Shown here in pieces: positions 11,289 through 23,440 of a stretch of DNA of 64,000 bases; within the stretch, counting starts at the first letter, position 1, and each line of letters starts with the position of its first letter. The notes beneath the pieces were generated by a model. The model was not told where the DNA came from. It worked only from the letters and a program-made list of their open reading frames with translations, and did not search any database. Origin of the DNA: Lithospermum erythrorhizon (Eukaryota; Streptophyta; Magnoliopsida; Boraginales; Boraginaceae). The stretch is from positions 248,001 through 312,000 of the forward strand of contig JADFUC010001995.1 of assembly GCA_019722365.1 (NCBI GenBank), read 5' to 3'. The position numbers were made by a program, and so were the translations under genes.

Positions 11289-14200
11289 ATGGCATCTAGA
11301 TCAATCAAAGCCAGCAGATCAACTTTATCTTCATCCTCTGATCTGCAAGATTCACAGAATGGCAAGCCTCCTCTTCCCCCACAAGTCACACATGCGCGCA
11401 GGACTTCATCAGGAAGATATGTTAACTACTCCCGTGATGATCTTGACAGTGAACTCAGTAGCGGTGACTATATGGACTACACAGTACATATGCCGGAAAC
11501 CCCTGATAACCAGCCTATGGATTCCATTTCTCAGAAAGTTGAAGAACAATATGTTTCAAATTCTCTCTTTACTGGTGGATTTAAGACCACAACTCGGGCT
11601 CATCTCATGGATAAGGTGATTGAGTCGGAAGCAAATCATCCTCAAATGGCTGGTGCAAAAGGTTCAGCATGTGCTATACCTGGATGTGGTGCAAATGTGT
11701 TGAGCAATGAGAGGGGAAACGACATCCTCCCATGTGAATGCGATTTTAAGATTTGTAGGGATTGCTATATGGATGCTGTCAAAACAGGAGATGGAATCTG
11801 CCCCGGCTGTAAGGAGCCATATAAGACCTCTGAAGTGGATGAATTGTTCCAAACTCGGCAGCCACTTTCGCTCCCACCTCCTGCTGGAATGTCGAAAATG
11901 GAAAGAAGGTTGTCATTAATGAAATCAACAAAGTCAGTGCTAATGAGAAGCCAGACACAAGAGTTTGATCACAACCGCTGGCTATTTGAAACAAAGGGCA
12001 CTTACGGGTATGGAAATGCAATATGGCCAAAGGAGAAAGGCTTTACAAATGGAAAGGATGAATATAGAGGTGAGCCTGTTGAGCTGATGAGCAAACCATG
12101 GAGGCCTCTTACCCGGAAATTGAAGATTCCAGCTGCTGTTATCAGTCCTTACAGGTGCATATTTTTTCCTCTTTTCAATTTCAATTTCCAGCTGCCATGT
12201 ACTACTGAAATAGTTCCTTACATTATGCATTTGCGACTAAAGTTCTCATGCATTTGTTGGATGATTTTCAGGCTTTTAGTAGTTGTTCGGTTGGTTGTAC
12301 TTGGATTCTTCTTGACATGGAGGGTCAGCCATCCCAATAATGATGCTATCTGGCTTTGGGGGATGTCTATCGTGTGTGAAATATGGTTTGCTTTCTCTTG
12401 GGTACTTGATCAACTACCCAAGCTCAACCCCATAAATCGTGCTACGGATCTTAGTGTCTTGAAAGATAAGTTTGAAACACCGAGTCCAGACAATCCTACT
12501 GGGAGATCTGATCTTCCTGGTGTAGATGTCTTTGTTTCAACTGCTGATCCCGAGAAAGAGCCTCCACTTGTCACAGCAAATACAATATTGTCTATTTTGG
12601 CTGCTGATTATCCTGTCGAGAAGCTTGCCTGCTATGTCTCTGATGATGGAGGGGCACTTCTTACTTTTGAGGCCATGGCAGAAGCTGCAAGCTTTGCTAA
12701 TACATGGGTCCCATTCTGTCGCAAGCATAATATCGAACCAAGGAACCCTGATTCTTATTTTAATTTGAAGAGGGATCCTTACAAAAATAAGGTAAAACAA
12801 GACTTTGTTAAAGACCGTAGGCGGGTAAAGCGAGAGTATGATGAGTTTAAAGTTCGCATCAATAGTCTGCCTGATTCTATTCGCCGTCGTTCTGATGCCT
12901 ATCATGCTAAGGAGGAAATTAGTGCGATGAAGCATCAGAAACAGAATCCAGATGATGAGCCTATAGAGAGTCTCAAGATCCCAAAAGCTATATGGATGGC
13001 AGATGGAACCCACTGGCCAGGGACCTGGTTGAATTCATCACCCGAGCATTCCAAAGGTGATCATGCTGGGATTATACAGGTAAATTTTATAATTCAACAA
13101 ATATGCATATGGTTCATTGAAACTGACTGAACAATAGCAGTTTATCAGATAAAAACCAAGAACGTAAAAACATGTACACAACTTTATAGTTTATAATTGA
13201 ATGCAGGTGATGCTGAAACCTCCCAGTGATGATATACTTCATGGCTCCTCTGATGATGGGATAATTGACTTTACTGATGTTGATATTCGTCTCCCTCTGC
13301 TTGTTTATGTCTCTAGAGAGAAGCGACTGGGATATGATCACAATAAGAAAGCTGGTGCCATGAATGCCCTGGTTCGTGCCTCCGCAATCATGTCCAATGG
13401 GCCCTTCATTCTTAATCTCGATTGTGACCACTACATTTATTACTCCCAAGCTATGAGAGAAGGGATGTGCTTCATGATGGATAGAGGTGGTGACCGAATA
13501 TGCTATGTGCAGTTCCCTCAGAGATTTGAGGGTATTGATCCATCCGATCGTTATGCCAATCACAATACTGTGTTCTTTGATGGAAATATGAGAGCCCTCG
13601 ATGGGATACAGGGTCCAGTATATGTCGGAACTGGGTGCCTGTTTAGACGAATAGCTCTTTACGGATTTGAGCCTCCTCGGTACAAAGAAGACCATCCTGG
13701 CTGTTGTAGTTGCTGTTTTGGCCAGCGTAAAAAGCATGCTTCTACTACCCGAGAAGAGAACCGTGCTTTGAGAATGGGCGACTCTGATGATGAAGAAATG
13801 AACATGGCATTAGATCCTAAGAGGTTTGGAAATTCATCTTTTTTCATCGACACAATACCAATTGCTGAGTTTCAAGGTCGTCCACTGGCAGATCATCCGG
13901 CAGTAAAAAATGGAAGACCACCCGGTGCCCTTACTATTGCCAGAGAACTCCTTGAGGCATCAACTGTTGCAGAGGCTATCAGTGTTATTTCTTGCTGGTA
14001 TGAGGAGAAGACAGAATGGGGACAACGTGTGGGATGGATTTATGGATCTGTAACTGAGGATGTTGTTACTGGATACAGAATGCACAACAGGGGTTGGAAA
14101 TCTGTTTATTGTGTGACAAAACGTGATGCATTCCGTGGTACTGCCCCTATCAATCTCACTGATAGGCTCCATCAGGTGCTTCGGTGGGCTACTGGTTCAG

Positions 14201-14955
14201 TTGAGATATTTTTCTCAAAAAACAATGCCCTTCTAGCAAGCCCAAGAATGAAGTTTCTGCAGAGAATGGCATACCTCAATGTTGGAATATATCCCTTCAC
14301 ATCCATCTTCCTAATTGTTTACTGCTTTCTTCCAGCACTTTCCCTCTTTTCAGGCCAGTTTATTGTCCAAACCCTTAATGTCACTTTCCTCATGTACCTC
14401 TTGATAATTAGTGTTACCCTTTGCATGCTTGCAATTCTTGAGGTCAAATGGTCTGGCATTGAGCTAGAGGAATGGTGGAGGAATGAGCAGTTTTGGTTGA
14501 TTGGAGGTACCAGTGCCCACTTGGCTGCCGTGCTTCAGGGGCTGCTCAAAGTCATTGCTGGAATTGAAATTTCCTTTACCCTGACTTCAAAATCTGGTGG
14601 GGATGACGAAAATGACGAGTTTGCTGAGCTTTACATCGTCAAATGGACATCACTCATGATACCCCCAATCACCATCATTATGGTTAACTTGATTGCTATC
14701 GCAGTTGGTTTCAGCCGTACAATCTATAGTGTCATACCACAGTGGAGCCATCTTTTAGGTGGCATCTTCTTTAGTTTCTGGGTTCTAGCACATCTCTATC
14801 CATTTGCCAAAGGGCTGATGGGCAGAAGAGGAAGGACACCCACCATTGTTTATGTGTGGTCGGGACTTATTGCAATTACTATATCTCTTCTTTGGGTGGC
14901 AATTAATCCTCCAGCCGGCACCAACCAAATTGGTGGTTCATTCCAGATTCCTTGA
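11289..14955 (+). CDS. CSLD3: Cellulose synthase-like protein D, 1140 aa
   Basis: This is a GT2 family beta-glucan synthase of the CSLD clade, a membrane enzyme of tip-growing cells and cell-plate formation. Exons 11289-12154, 12272-13079 and 13207-14955 join in frame to 1140 residues, close to the usual length of about 1145. A RING-like zinc-binding region lies at about residues 128-175 ([26 protein letters not shown]). Two membrane helices follow at about 290-335. Catalytic motifs are all present: DDGG at about 413, DCD at about 630-632, TED at about 841 and QVLRW at about 881. A C-terminal set of about six membrane helices ends in the conserved GGSFQIP. The ATG at 11289 is preferred because MASRS is the family N-terminus; the in-frame GTG at 11277 is not a start. 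The gene looks intact. Assignment to CSLD3 rather than CSLD2 rests on overall resemblance. Confidence 0.95.
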
Positions 14956-15754
14956 TTCATTTTTTCACTTCAATTGAGTTTCTCCTGCTTCATTGTTGCA
15001 CTCAGTTCCTCTGGACAACAAACCAAGAACTCTGGCAAGGTGAGAGACTATATGTTCCCTTTCTCGAAACACACTGGAAATAAGCTGTCAACATATGTTC
15101 TTACTAGATGTTTCAGTGTAGATGCAAATTGAGTTTACTACCCCAAATTAGAAGGGCTATACAGTGATATACATATTTTTTGCTACTTTGGTTTAGAATT
15201 TATATCAGTTTCTTATTTTATATGAAATTTGAGAATGTCTTTTCCTAGTCTGAATTTGAGAACAGCAAGTTGGATTACCAATTGTCAATACATTAGTTCC
15301 CTTGAGGTTGGCTAGACATGCATAGAGAATGTAATTAAATAGGACAATGGACTGGATTGGAATGATACATAAATGATAAAGTTATTGTTTATCATTCCCA
15401 TCTACAACCATTTTTATTCTGAAAAAGTAGTCATCAGTGTTACTTAACAGAGGGTGTTGTGCAATTATTCATGGATCGTAGGTGCAATTTGTATCACATG
15501 AAGTTCTGGTGCATATTTTGAGCATCACAAGAACTTTGATGCAATATATACTATAATCAGTAATTCTACCTATTTGCCAGCCCATTAAACATTGTGAAAC
15601 CTTAAAAATCTCCAACAGGTTCATGCAAGAAGAATGACAACAGTTGTTAAAGAAGCACTAATGCATGATCAAGCTAATCGCTACCTTAATTCAGTTAATT
15701 CTGATATACAAATCCCAGAAAGTCATTACCATCACACACCAATTGATCACAAAG

Positions 15755-16507
15755 ATGGATAATTTCATGAAAACCTTGTTACTTCTGACAATGGTTTTTG
15801 CCTCTGTCAATGCCTCTGACATTACCTTACACAATCAAAACATCCTAGAGGCGATCGAAGAGATGCAGAAAGCCAATTACTTCACTTTCATTATGCTTCT
15901 CAACATTGCCCCACCTGATCTTTTTGCAGGGAATGTGACATTCCTCATGCCAACCGACAGTATGCTGGCAAAAGCAACCATGCCAGACAATTCCATTGTC
16001 GATTTCTTGCTCAGGCACACCATTCCCTCGCCTCTGCTCTTCGATCACCTAATACATTTCCCAACAGGTTCATTGGTTCCAACATCAAGTCCTGATCTGA
16101 TGCTTAAGGTTACGAACAATGGCAGACAGAGTTTCTTTCTCAACAATGTCAGGATCAGGAGTCCGAATATATGCACCAGTGGCTCTTCTATCAGATGTCA
16201 TGGCATAGACGGGGTGCTGCAACAAACTGGATTGAACATACCGCCCCAGTCAATTCCTTTTCAGACAACGAATAGTTCAATTCCGCCTGCTGCAGCACCC
16301 CTGCCTGCAGTTTCACCACCCACATCAACAACAGATGACGGTCTTAACCCCGCTGATCAGGCAGGCGGGGCTGTCCCCCCGGCAGCACATTTAGCTACCG
16401 GGAAACAAACATCCGGCTCTCACCGGAGGAATTCAAGTGAGGGATCATTTCAAATCATCATTAATGTATATCTAATTGTTGTCTCTTTCATAATATGTTT
16501 TACTTGA
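15755..16507 (+). CDS. Single-domain fasciclin (FAS1) secreted protein, 250 aa
   Basis: This intronless frame encodes a predicted secreted cell-surface protein. Residues 1-22 form a signal peptide (MDNFMKTLLLLTMVFASVNA). One FAS1 domain covers about 28-155 with recognisable segments (EEMQKANYFTFIML, NVTFLMPTDSML, VDFLLRHTIPSPLLFDHL, FFLNNVRI, then a C-x-C pair and CHGIDGVL). A Pro/Ser/Ala-rich stretch (about 170-225) follows, as in fasciclin-like arabinogalactan proteins. The final 20 residues are hydrophobic, consistent with a GPI-anchor signal. An upstream in-frame ATG at 15665 would add 30 residues before the signal peptide and is less likely. It resembles the group annotated as FAS1 domain-containing proteins of the SELMODRAFT_448915 type. 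Function is unknown beyond a probable role in the wall or cell surface. Confidence 0.85.
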   Translation: MDNFMKTLLLLTMVFASVNASDITLHNQNILEAIEEMQKANYFTFIMLLNIAPPDLFAGNVTFLMPTDSMLAKATMPDNSIVDFLLRHTIPSPLLFDHLIHFPTGSLVPTSSPDLMLKVTNNGRQSFFLNNVRIRSPNICTSGSSIRCHGIDGVLQQTGLNIPPQSIPFQTTNSSIPPAAAPLPAVSPPTSTTDDGLNPADQAGGAVPPAAHLATGKQTSGSHRRNSSEGSFQIIINVYLIVVSFIICFT

Positions 16508-19500
16508 AACAGTTAAATTTGTTAACATCATTTTATTACTAGTAATAACATTAGAAAAACCTAATTGTTGATGTTTGAAGTTGAAGAATTCTTCATATGT
16601 ATTTGGTTTTGAAAATAAGTCAGTGCTTTCACATCTTCCTATATTGTTCCATCAATATCAAAAAATAATTTCCTCCATAACTATAAAGTTCATAGAAATT
16701 TCAACCAGTCTTCAATTGGTTTAGCCCAACGTGCCCTAATACTACCCTTTTTTTTTTCATCTATCTAAAAAGTAAAAACTAAACTTTGAACTTTCTTTAT
16801 TTATACCATGTTATTGCATTGAATCGAAATTTGACGCGTTGAGATTCTAGAGGGAGAATAGTTAGAGATGGTTGAATAACTAACGTAACATATGATGATA
16901 TAGTTCAACTTGACAAAATAAACTATTTGATGTCTTATTGCCTTAACATATTGAAAGACCAGTCTTTAACTCTTTTTTTTTCTGGTTCTTGATTGATTAT
17001 ATTAAATGTTTCATGTGCTCTCTTGCTCGACCAATAGCTAGGTAGGGGGCTGCCGTCACTTAGGACAAAGTAATTTATCTTTAGTGTATAAACCACTATG
17101 AAACAAACAAAAATTATAGTGAACATTTGTAACATGTCAAAACACTATGTATGCAATTATTTATTCGAAATGCATATGCAATATCCTAATGTCTTCCACC
17201 TACCCCTTTTATGAATTAAGTAGTATAAAAAGAGGGTGTTGCTATGAATTAAGTATGAACATACAATATATTAACGTAAATATATTAACATAAGCATTAA
17301 GCGTCGGTTCAAAATTATTAAATATCGATTTCAAAAATATGAGTAGATAAATTTAATTTTATTATATTTCATTTATTAAAATCTTAATAACTCTGGCGCA
17401 TTTATTGAAATTTATGCTCAAGCAGCCAAAATCTATTTGCTTTTACATGAGATTATCATAAAATCTAAAAACATCATACCAAATATACTTGAATAAATTA
17501 GTTCAACAATCATAAACAAAAATAAATTTTGATGCTCTACCATCTTCTTTACGATAAGCTTGTAATTTTTTGTGATTTTTATTATTTCTTTAGTTTGATC
17601 AATTTAGTCCTAAAATATGTCAATCTTAGGAAACCTTCTAGAAATGGTTTTTTTTAATTGAATTGATAATTAATATTTAATCATAAACTATAGAATTATT
17701 ACATATATAATTGAATAAGGGATATTTTTACATCAATTGAGCATCATCTTTCCAAAAGATAGTGTCGAGATAAAAATTTGATAGAATCACATATAAGCAA
17801 TACAACGCGCCTACCTCCAAGCCTCAAATGTATTTGATGATATACATCATCATTTTAGAGTATATATCCATGCTGAGAAATAAGTTGCATTTGTAAAGTA
17901 ACCATCAATTGGAAAAAGATACCGAAGAACGAATATTAATCCACATAGACTAAATAAAATTACACTAAAATGTGTGAAAAATATTAGATTAACAAAATCT
18001 AACACTTTAGATGATTGAAAATAAAAACTAAAAACATTAAAAGGGAAAGAAAAATCACCAAAAATGGTGGTTATTCCTCCCCCAAAGAGGTAGTTCTTGA
18101 AAAAGAAGTTTTTTCTTATGGTTCTTATTAGAGAGAGAGACGTTTCTAGAAATGTTTTTAAAGTGAAAAGAAAATAGATATCAATTGCGTTGGAAAAGTG
18201 CCTTAAATGCGGTTTAGTGTTGCTTTGTTTTGAGCTTCGGGACTTAGTCGGGGACTTGAGTGGGACATGGACCAAGTCTAGATAGAAACTTATGATGTTG
18301 TTCGGAGAGTTTCGAGGACATAGTCGGGACTTAGTCGGGACATGGTCAGCTGGAGTAAGACAAGCTTTTGGGCCGAGGCCGGGACTTGAGTGGAGGCTGC
18401 CCGTGTCTCGATGCAGAATCCCAATGCGGGATTTTAAGTCGGGTTTTTAGGATTTTGTTGAGCTTATAAATACCCAACCACTTCGTTTTGAGTTATCAAT
18501 CCTAAAAAATATTTGTGTAGGCTATTGAATAGAGAGTTAGGGTTGCGAATAGTTTAGATATTTGTTATTATATAACTTTTTTTGATAGTGTATGTTGAGT
18601 TGTATTAAATGTTTTCTCTATTCTTAGGAGTTAGGAAAATTTATTAATTTCTGAAGTACATTGGTAGAATAATGTGCATTAATTCTATCTTTAGGAATAG
18701 TATAGCGATAATTTTATTCTTCTAGGTGTCTTGATCTGCATCTAAGAATATTTAGCTCGAGTTTATAATATGTTCATCTATTATAATGAAATGCGTTACG
18801 TGGTCTTCTTGGCATTAGTTAGTCCTAACACTTTGTTAGGGATACCACGTCAAATCTCTGTCTCTTTATTTTTAGTACTTTACATAATTCCTTGTATTAA
18901 AATTCACAATTGTCTGTTATATCAAATTCTCTTCCGTCGTTATAACAAATTGGGAATTTATTGTGATCTCTTTAAGATTGTCTAAGTTGGGCTTTTTATG
19001 CTAAAAGATTATAAATTGTGTTAATAACTCACATAACAACTTTAACTTAAATAAATTATCATATAATTAATTAAATATGTTAAAAATACTAGATTTTGAT
19101 AAATTTTTTCACACACCAAATATTATCAATATGTATAAAAATATTATTGTCCAACCATCAAAACTCAAAACCCAATAATATTTTAGACAGGATGGAGGAA
19201 TGAATAACATATATATTGAAAGGGAGTGAGAAACTTTTATTATACCGATTCATTTTACGATTGAATATATATAAAAAAGTGTGACCGTCATGCACGATTG
19301 AACATATATGTATGTATAAATTTCCCTTCATAACCTTATCAATGATACTGATCACAAATATTACGGAGTACTAGCAATAATAATAATGTTTGGATTTGAA
19401 ATCATTGTAATGACAACTAAATCAAATTGATCGAATAGTATTAAATTGGTTAGTAAATGTGACAAGTAGGCATTGAACAGTCATCGACGTAATCGTTGGA

Positions 19501-21996
19501 GAGTGGCAATTCCAGCCTCCACGCCTCGCACATTTTCTGGTATCTATAATATGAATGTGTCCACATGCAAACAAGTCATACATATATACGTGCATGCATA
19601 TGCATTATTCATTCTGATTTAATGAACTCAAAATTCCCTAGTATAATAAAAGATGAATTCAATTGTATGTATATGCTATGGTTTGGTAGGTGAGAAAGGT
19701 TGACGTGATCATGTGAACATTTAACATATATAGAGGTGTGAAGAAAAGAAAATACTCCAGATTTTTATACTTTATTTTGTTTGGTAATTGGTATCTTTGG
19801 TTTTTTAAGATCTGTTTGTTTGTCACTGGTCTTGAATTGGGTGAAATTATCATGAATCCTGATTTCATCTTTAGATGTAAGAACAAAAAACTATAACAGA
19901 AAGAATATAAATTTAACTATTAGTGGTTATTTTAAACATTTTCAATAACTAGTAAAATATACGTGCAACTACTTCAAATATTTAAATTGAGATAATAAAT
20001 AAAGTAGTTAACTATTTATATAAATTTTTAAATTATACTTTTAATTTATATTATAATTAAATTTGTTCGTAGTTATATGATCCTTATAATTTTAATAATA
20101 TAAATTTGATAATAGATTTAAAATTTTTTGTTATCATCTCTTTTCGTTTTAAATGGCTTAATAAAAGAATGCCTTTATGTCAAAGAAAGAATTTTATTAT
20201 TTATTATAGAGGTACATAATAAAAAGCCCTTGTAGGGGAAAATTCGCCACGATTAATGTGTTTTTATCAATCGAAGAGGATCATTTGTCTATAGATCACT
20301 TAGTTTCTTTATTGTTGTGAGATGTCTTGCCACTTGACTTGATTTGGTCTTGATAGGAGCTTGGTATGAGCTTCTTGATTTGAGCTCGGCAGGCCCAGTT
20401 TGACTTGATTTGGGTTGGATTTGGATAGAAGCTACATGAAATTTTGGATATGTGTCTAATGCAGTGAACTTGAGATTGAGTACATACTTGGATATGGTCG
20501 GTACAGGGAACATTAGTAACGTATTCCCGTGTTAGATGTATGGACTTGATCTTGGGTTTTGGATTTGATCTCGATTACATGTCGGATTGAATGGACTTCT
20601 TGCCAAGTGTAATGTAGTGTGGGATGTACCACTTTGTGAGGTGGGATTTGAGGATATAGAGTGGGACTTAGTAGGCTGTATAGGCTACTGCATTTGGTGG
20701 GACTTTGTAGAGCGATATGCTCTTGTCTTTCATGAGTTTGATTTGGGATAGAGGCTAGAACTTTGTAAGCTATGTGGAGTGATAGCAAGCAAGTTGTTGA
20801 AGCAATGTACGCTTCTTGTTTGTACTCTGGCGGCATACTTGACATGTTGAGTAGAATGAAGCTTAATGAGATTTGACCTCACACAGTTTGATTCAAGCAA
20901 TTAAAGCGTTATGCGGCTTGAGCGACTTGTCTTGGATTTAATTTATTTATCTTGACTGATATGCGTTTCTAGTTTGCTATTCTGACGGCACTTAGCGACT
21001 TATTGTTGTAGTGATGATCGAGTATGAATGTGGATTTTTCCCAGGCTTGTTGATGATCGCGATCCAACTTCCCGAGGCCGAGGCCTTAGCGGGCGTGTTT
21101 GTGCACGGACTCAGTATAGGGACTAACTATTCATTATTTCCTATATGGAGCTTGATTAATCAGGCGAGATTTTTGGTGTTAAGTACAAGACCCTTATGTA
21201 TAATCGGGGGCTATTTATCTTATTCTTGAATATTGAAGCGTTCTTGAGAAATATGATGTCAATTTCTCATAGATTTTGCTTCTAACTTGAAGAAGATACT
21301 AGCGTTTGTGTAGTAATTCTACCTCGAAATAACCTATTTTTTAATTTGGGAGATATGTCCCAGCCACAGTGGTGTTTCTGTTTGGTGGTTTAAGATTTAA
21401 CTAGAAATCTCGAGAAGTTTTTCTACGTATTTTCTCAGGTATTTTCAGGTATGAATTGTTGTCCCATTTTCGAAATTTAGGGGGGTTTATATAGGCCTAT
21501 GTGCTTCAAATACTTGCTTCCAATTAGTTGGTTTAATTTCAGGTGGATCAAGATCTTAACCATTGAATTCTGAGACAAGATCTGAACCTTTGCCTCCAGT
21601 AATAATATGAGGCGCATATTTTGTATGAAAAAAAAGGTTCCGGATCTTTTTCTAGGCCAAACACATTTTCATATTAACCCGACCTTTTGGAGCCTTTATT
21701 TTGAACCTTATAACTTTTGGAGTTTTCATTTCGAACCCCAAAACTTTCGGAACCTCAATTTGAGGCTAGGGCCGATTTTAATAATAATAAGATTAGAATT
21801 TTAGCCTCAGATCTAAATTTAATATTCATTTAATTCGGGGCTATTTTGAAACCCTTGTTCGTGAGGGTTTACGTAAATTTACAGGGTTGATCAAAAACTC
21901 AGCCGTGGCATTTTATTTGGTAAGCTTGATTTAATTAATTTAATTAAGTCATCTTAATCATTTTAATTATTTTAAAATAAATTTTCACTATCTACA

Positions 21997-22097
21997 TGCA
22001 CATTATGTAATTTTATTTATTGTTAGAAAATATCATTTTTTCTCTTTTAATAAAAAATGCACCTTATGTTATTTTATTTATTGTTAGAAAATATCAC
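21997..22097. repeat. Short direct duplication
   Basis: Two copies of about 40 bp (21997-22036 and 22058-22097) share 'tgcac.ttatgt.attttatt' followed by 'tattgttagaaaatatca'. The repeat period is 61 bp. It is non-coding and has no known role. Confidence 0.6.
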
Positions 22098-23159
22098 TTC
22101 TCAATTGATTAGTAGTATAAATTATTCATAGTTCTAATATTCAATTTTATTTTATGTATTCATTTTAGCATATTTTAATTGATGATTGACTCAATAATAT
22201 TTGCACAAAACTGAATAATATCAAGACTTTTTTATGAAAGTCCTACCGATTTTAGCCCATAAAATAATCAAAGGGTACATATTAGATGTCATACATGCGA
22301 ATGTGAAATACTCAAATGAATTATATTGAAAATCAATAAAATAAAGATGACATCTTGTTAAAAAAATTATATCTGTACAATAATTTTTTTAATAAAAAGT
22401 TAAACCTAAATAGTATATATGTGATTAATATTAATTGATATGAAATTTTTTAAAATTTTGACACAAATAATAACTTTAATATAAAAGGTCACAAGAAGTC
22501 ATTCAAATAGAAAATGAGGTTATCGATTGAAGAATTTACTATAATATAACTTGAACAAACTTATTCAAATTTTTATAACAGTTTTAATTGATATAATATC
22601 AGATCTATAACATTTAATACAATATGAATACCGAGAATCTTCTGATGCATCGAATAAAATTACCAACTTAAGTTATTTCACTAGCCTCGATTCGAATTCC
22701 AATTTGTGTAGTACAGCATTAGGTAAAGCCTCAATTGATGTAGGGAGGGTGAATCACATATTTGAGTGCCGCTAGAATACGTAGGGAATTGGATGGAGAA
22801 TCAAAGTAGAACTTTCAAGTTCTACACTTGATAAAATCGGTTATCTCACAAGGAGGGGCCCCGAGGAAATATTGAGTGGTGATGATTGGGTTTTAAATAT
22901 GTTGAAACCTAATACGTCCACTTTATATAGATCTTTTTATTGATAGCACCAAGAAATTACATTAGAATAATTGAGCGGTTCGTTTAATTTAAACTAACTC
23001 GTTAAGTAAAATACTACTAACAAGCTCAACTAACTATTTAATTAATTAAACTAGCAAGTTAATTAATTCGAGTTCATCCAATTAATAATTTACATGTGCA
23101 GTGTAAATTACCCGATTGAGTATTTTATTGATTATAATCAATTTTTCAATTTACCAAAT

Positions 23160-23440
23160 ATAGTTTAATTTTATACATGAAACATAATTCAACATCCTTT
23201 GTATTGTGACTAGGGCTTAGATAATAGCAGCCATATAATAATATAATTTACCATTAATATTATTATAATGGTTATGCATGAATCTATGATAGCATATTGA
23301 TATTATCGTGAGAACCCGACTAGTAATTACAATTACTATAGTTGAGCGTTCCGTTTATCTGTCAGCATTCACTAAAGTAATAAATGAATTATTCTGACTT
23401 AATTATACTTAATGGACATAATAAATTAAACTAATAACTA
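23160..23440. repeat. Dispersed repeat fragment, copy 2
   Basis: This is the counterpart of 1660-1950, in the same orientation: the ordered blocks 'catgaaacataattcaa', 'ttagataatag', 'attattataa', 'cgtgagaacccgact' plus 'aattacaattacta', and 'gtaataaatgaatt' all recur here. Divergence is high and the ends are uncertain. The sequence from 22690 to 23160 may belong to the same element but could not be aligned by eye. Confidence 0.45.

Noticed and set aside
11277..13130. A 617-codon continuous CSLD reading frame
   Set aside because: It results from reading through intron 1 (117 nt, no stop) and into intron 2, and starts at a GTG. The conserved protein requires splicing.
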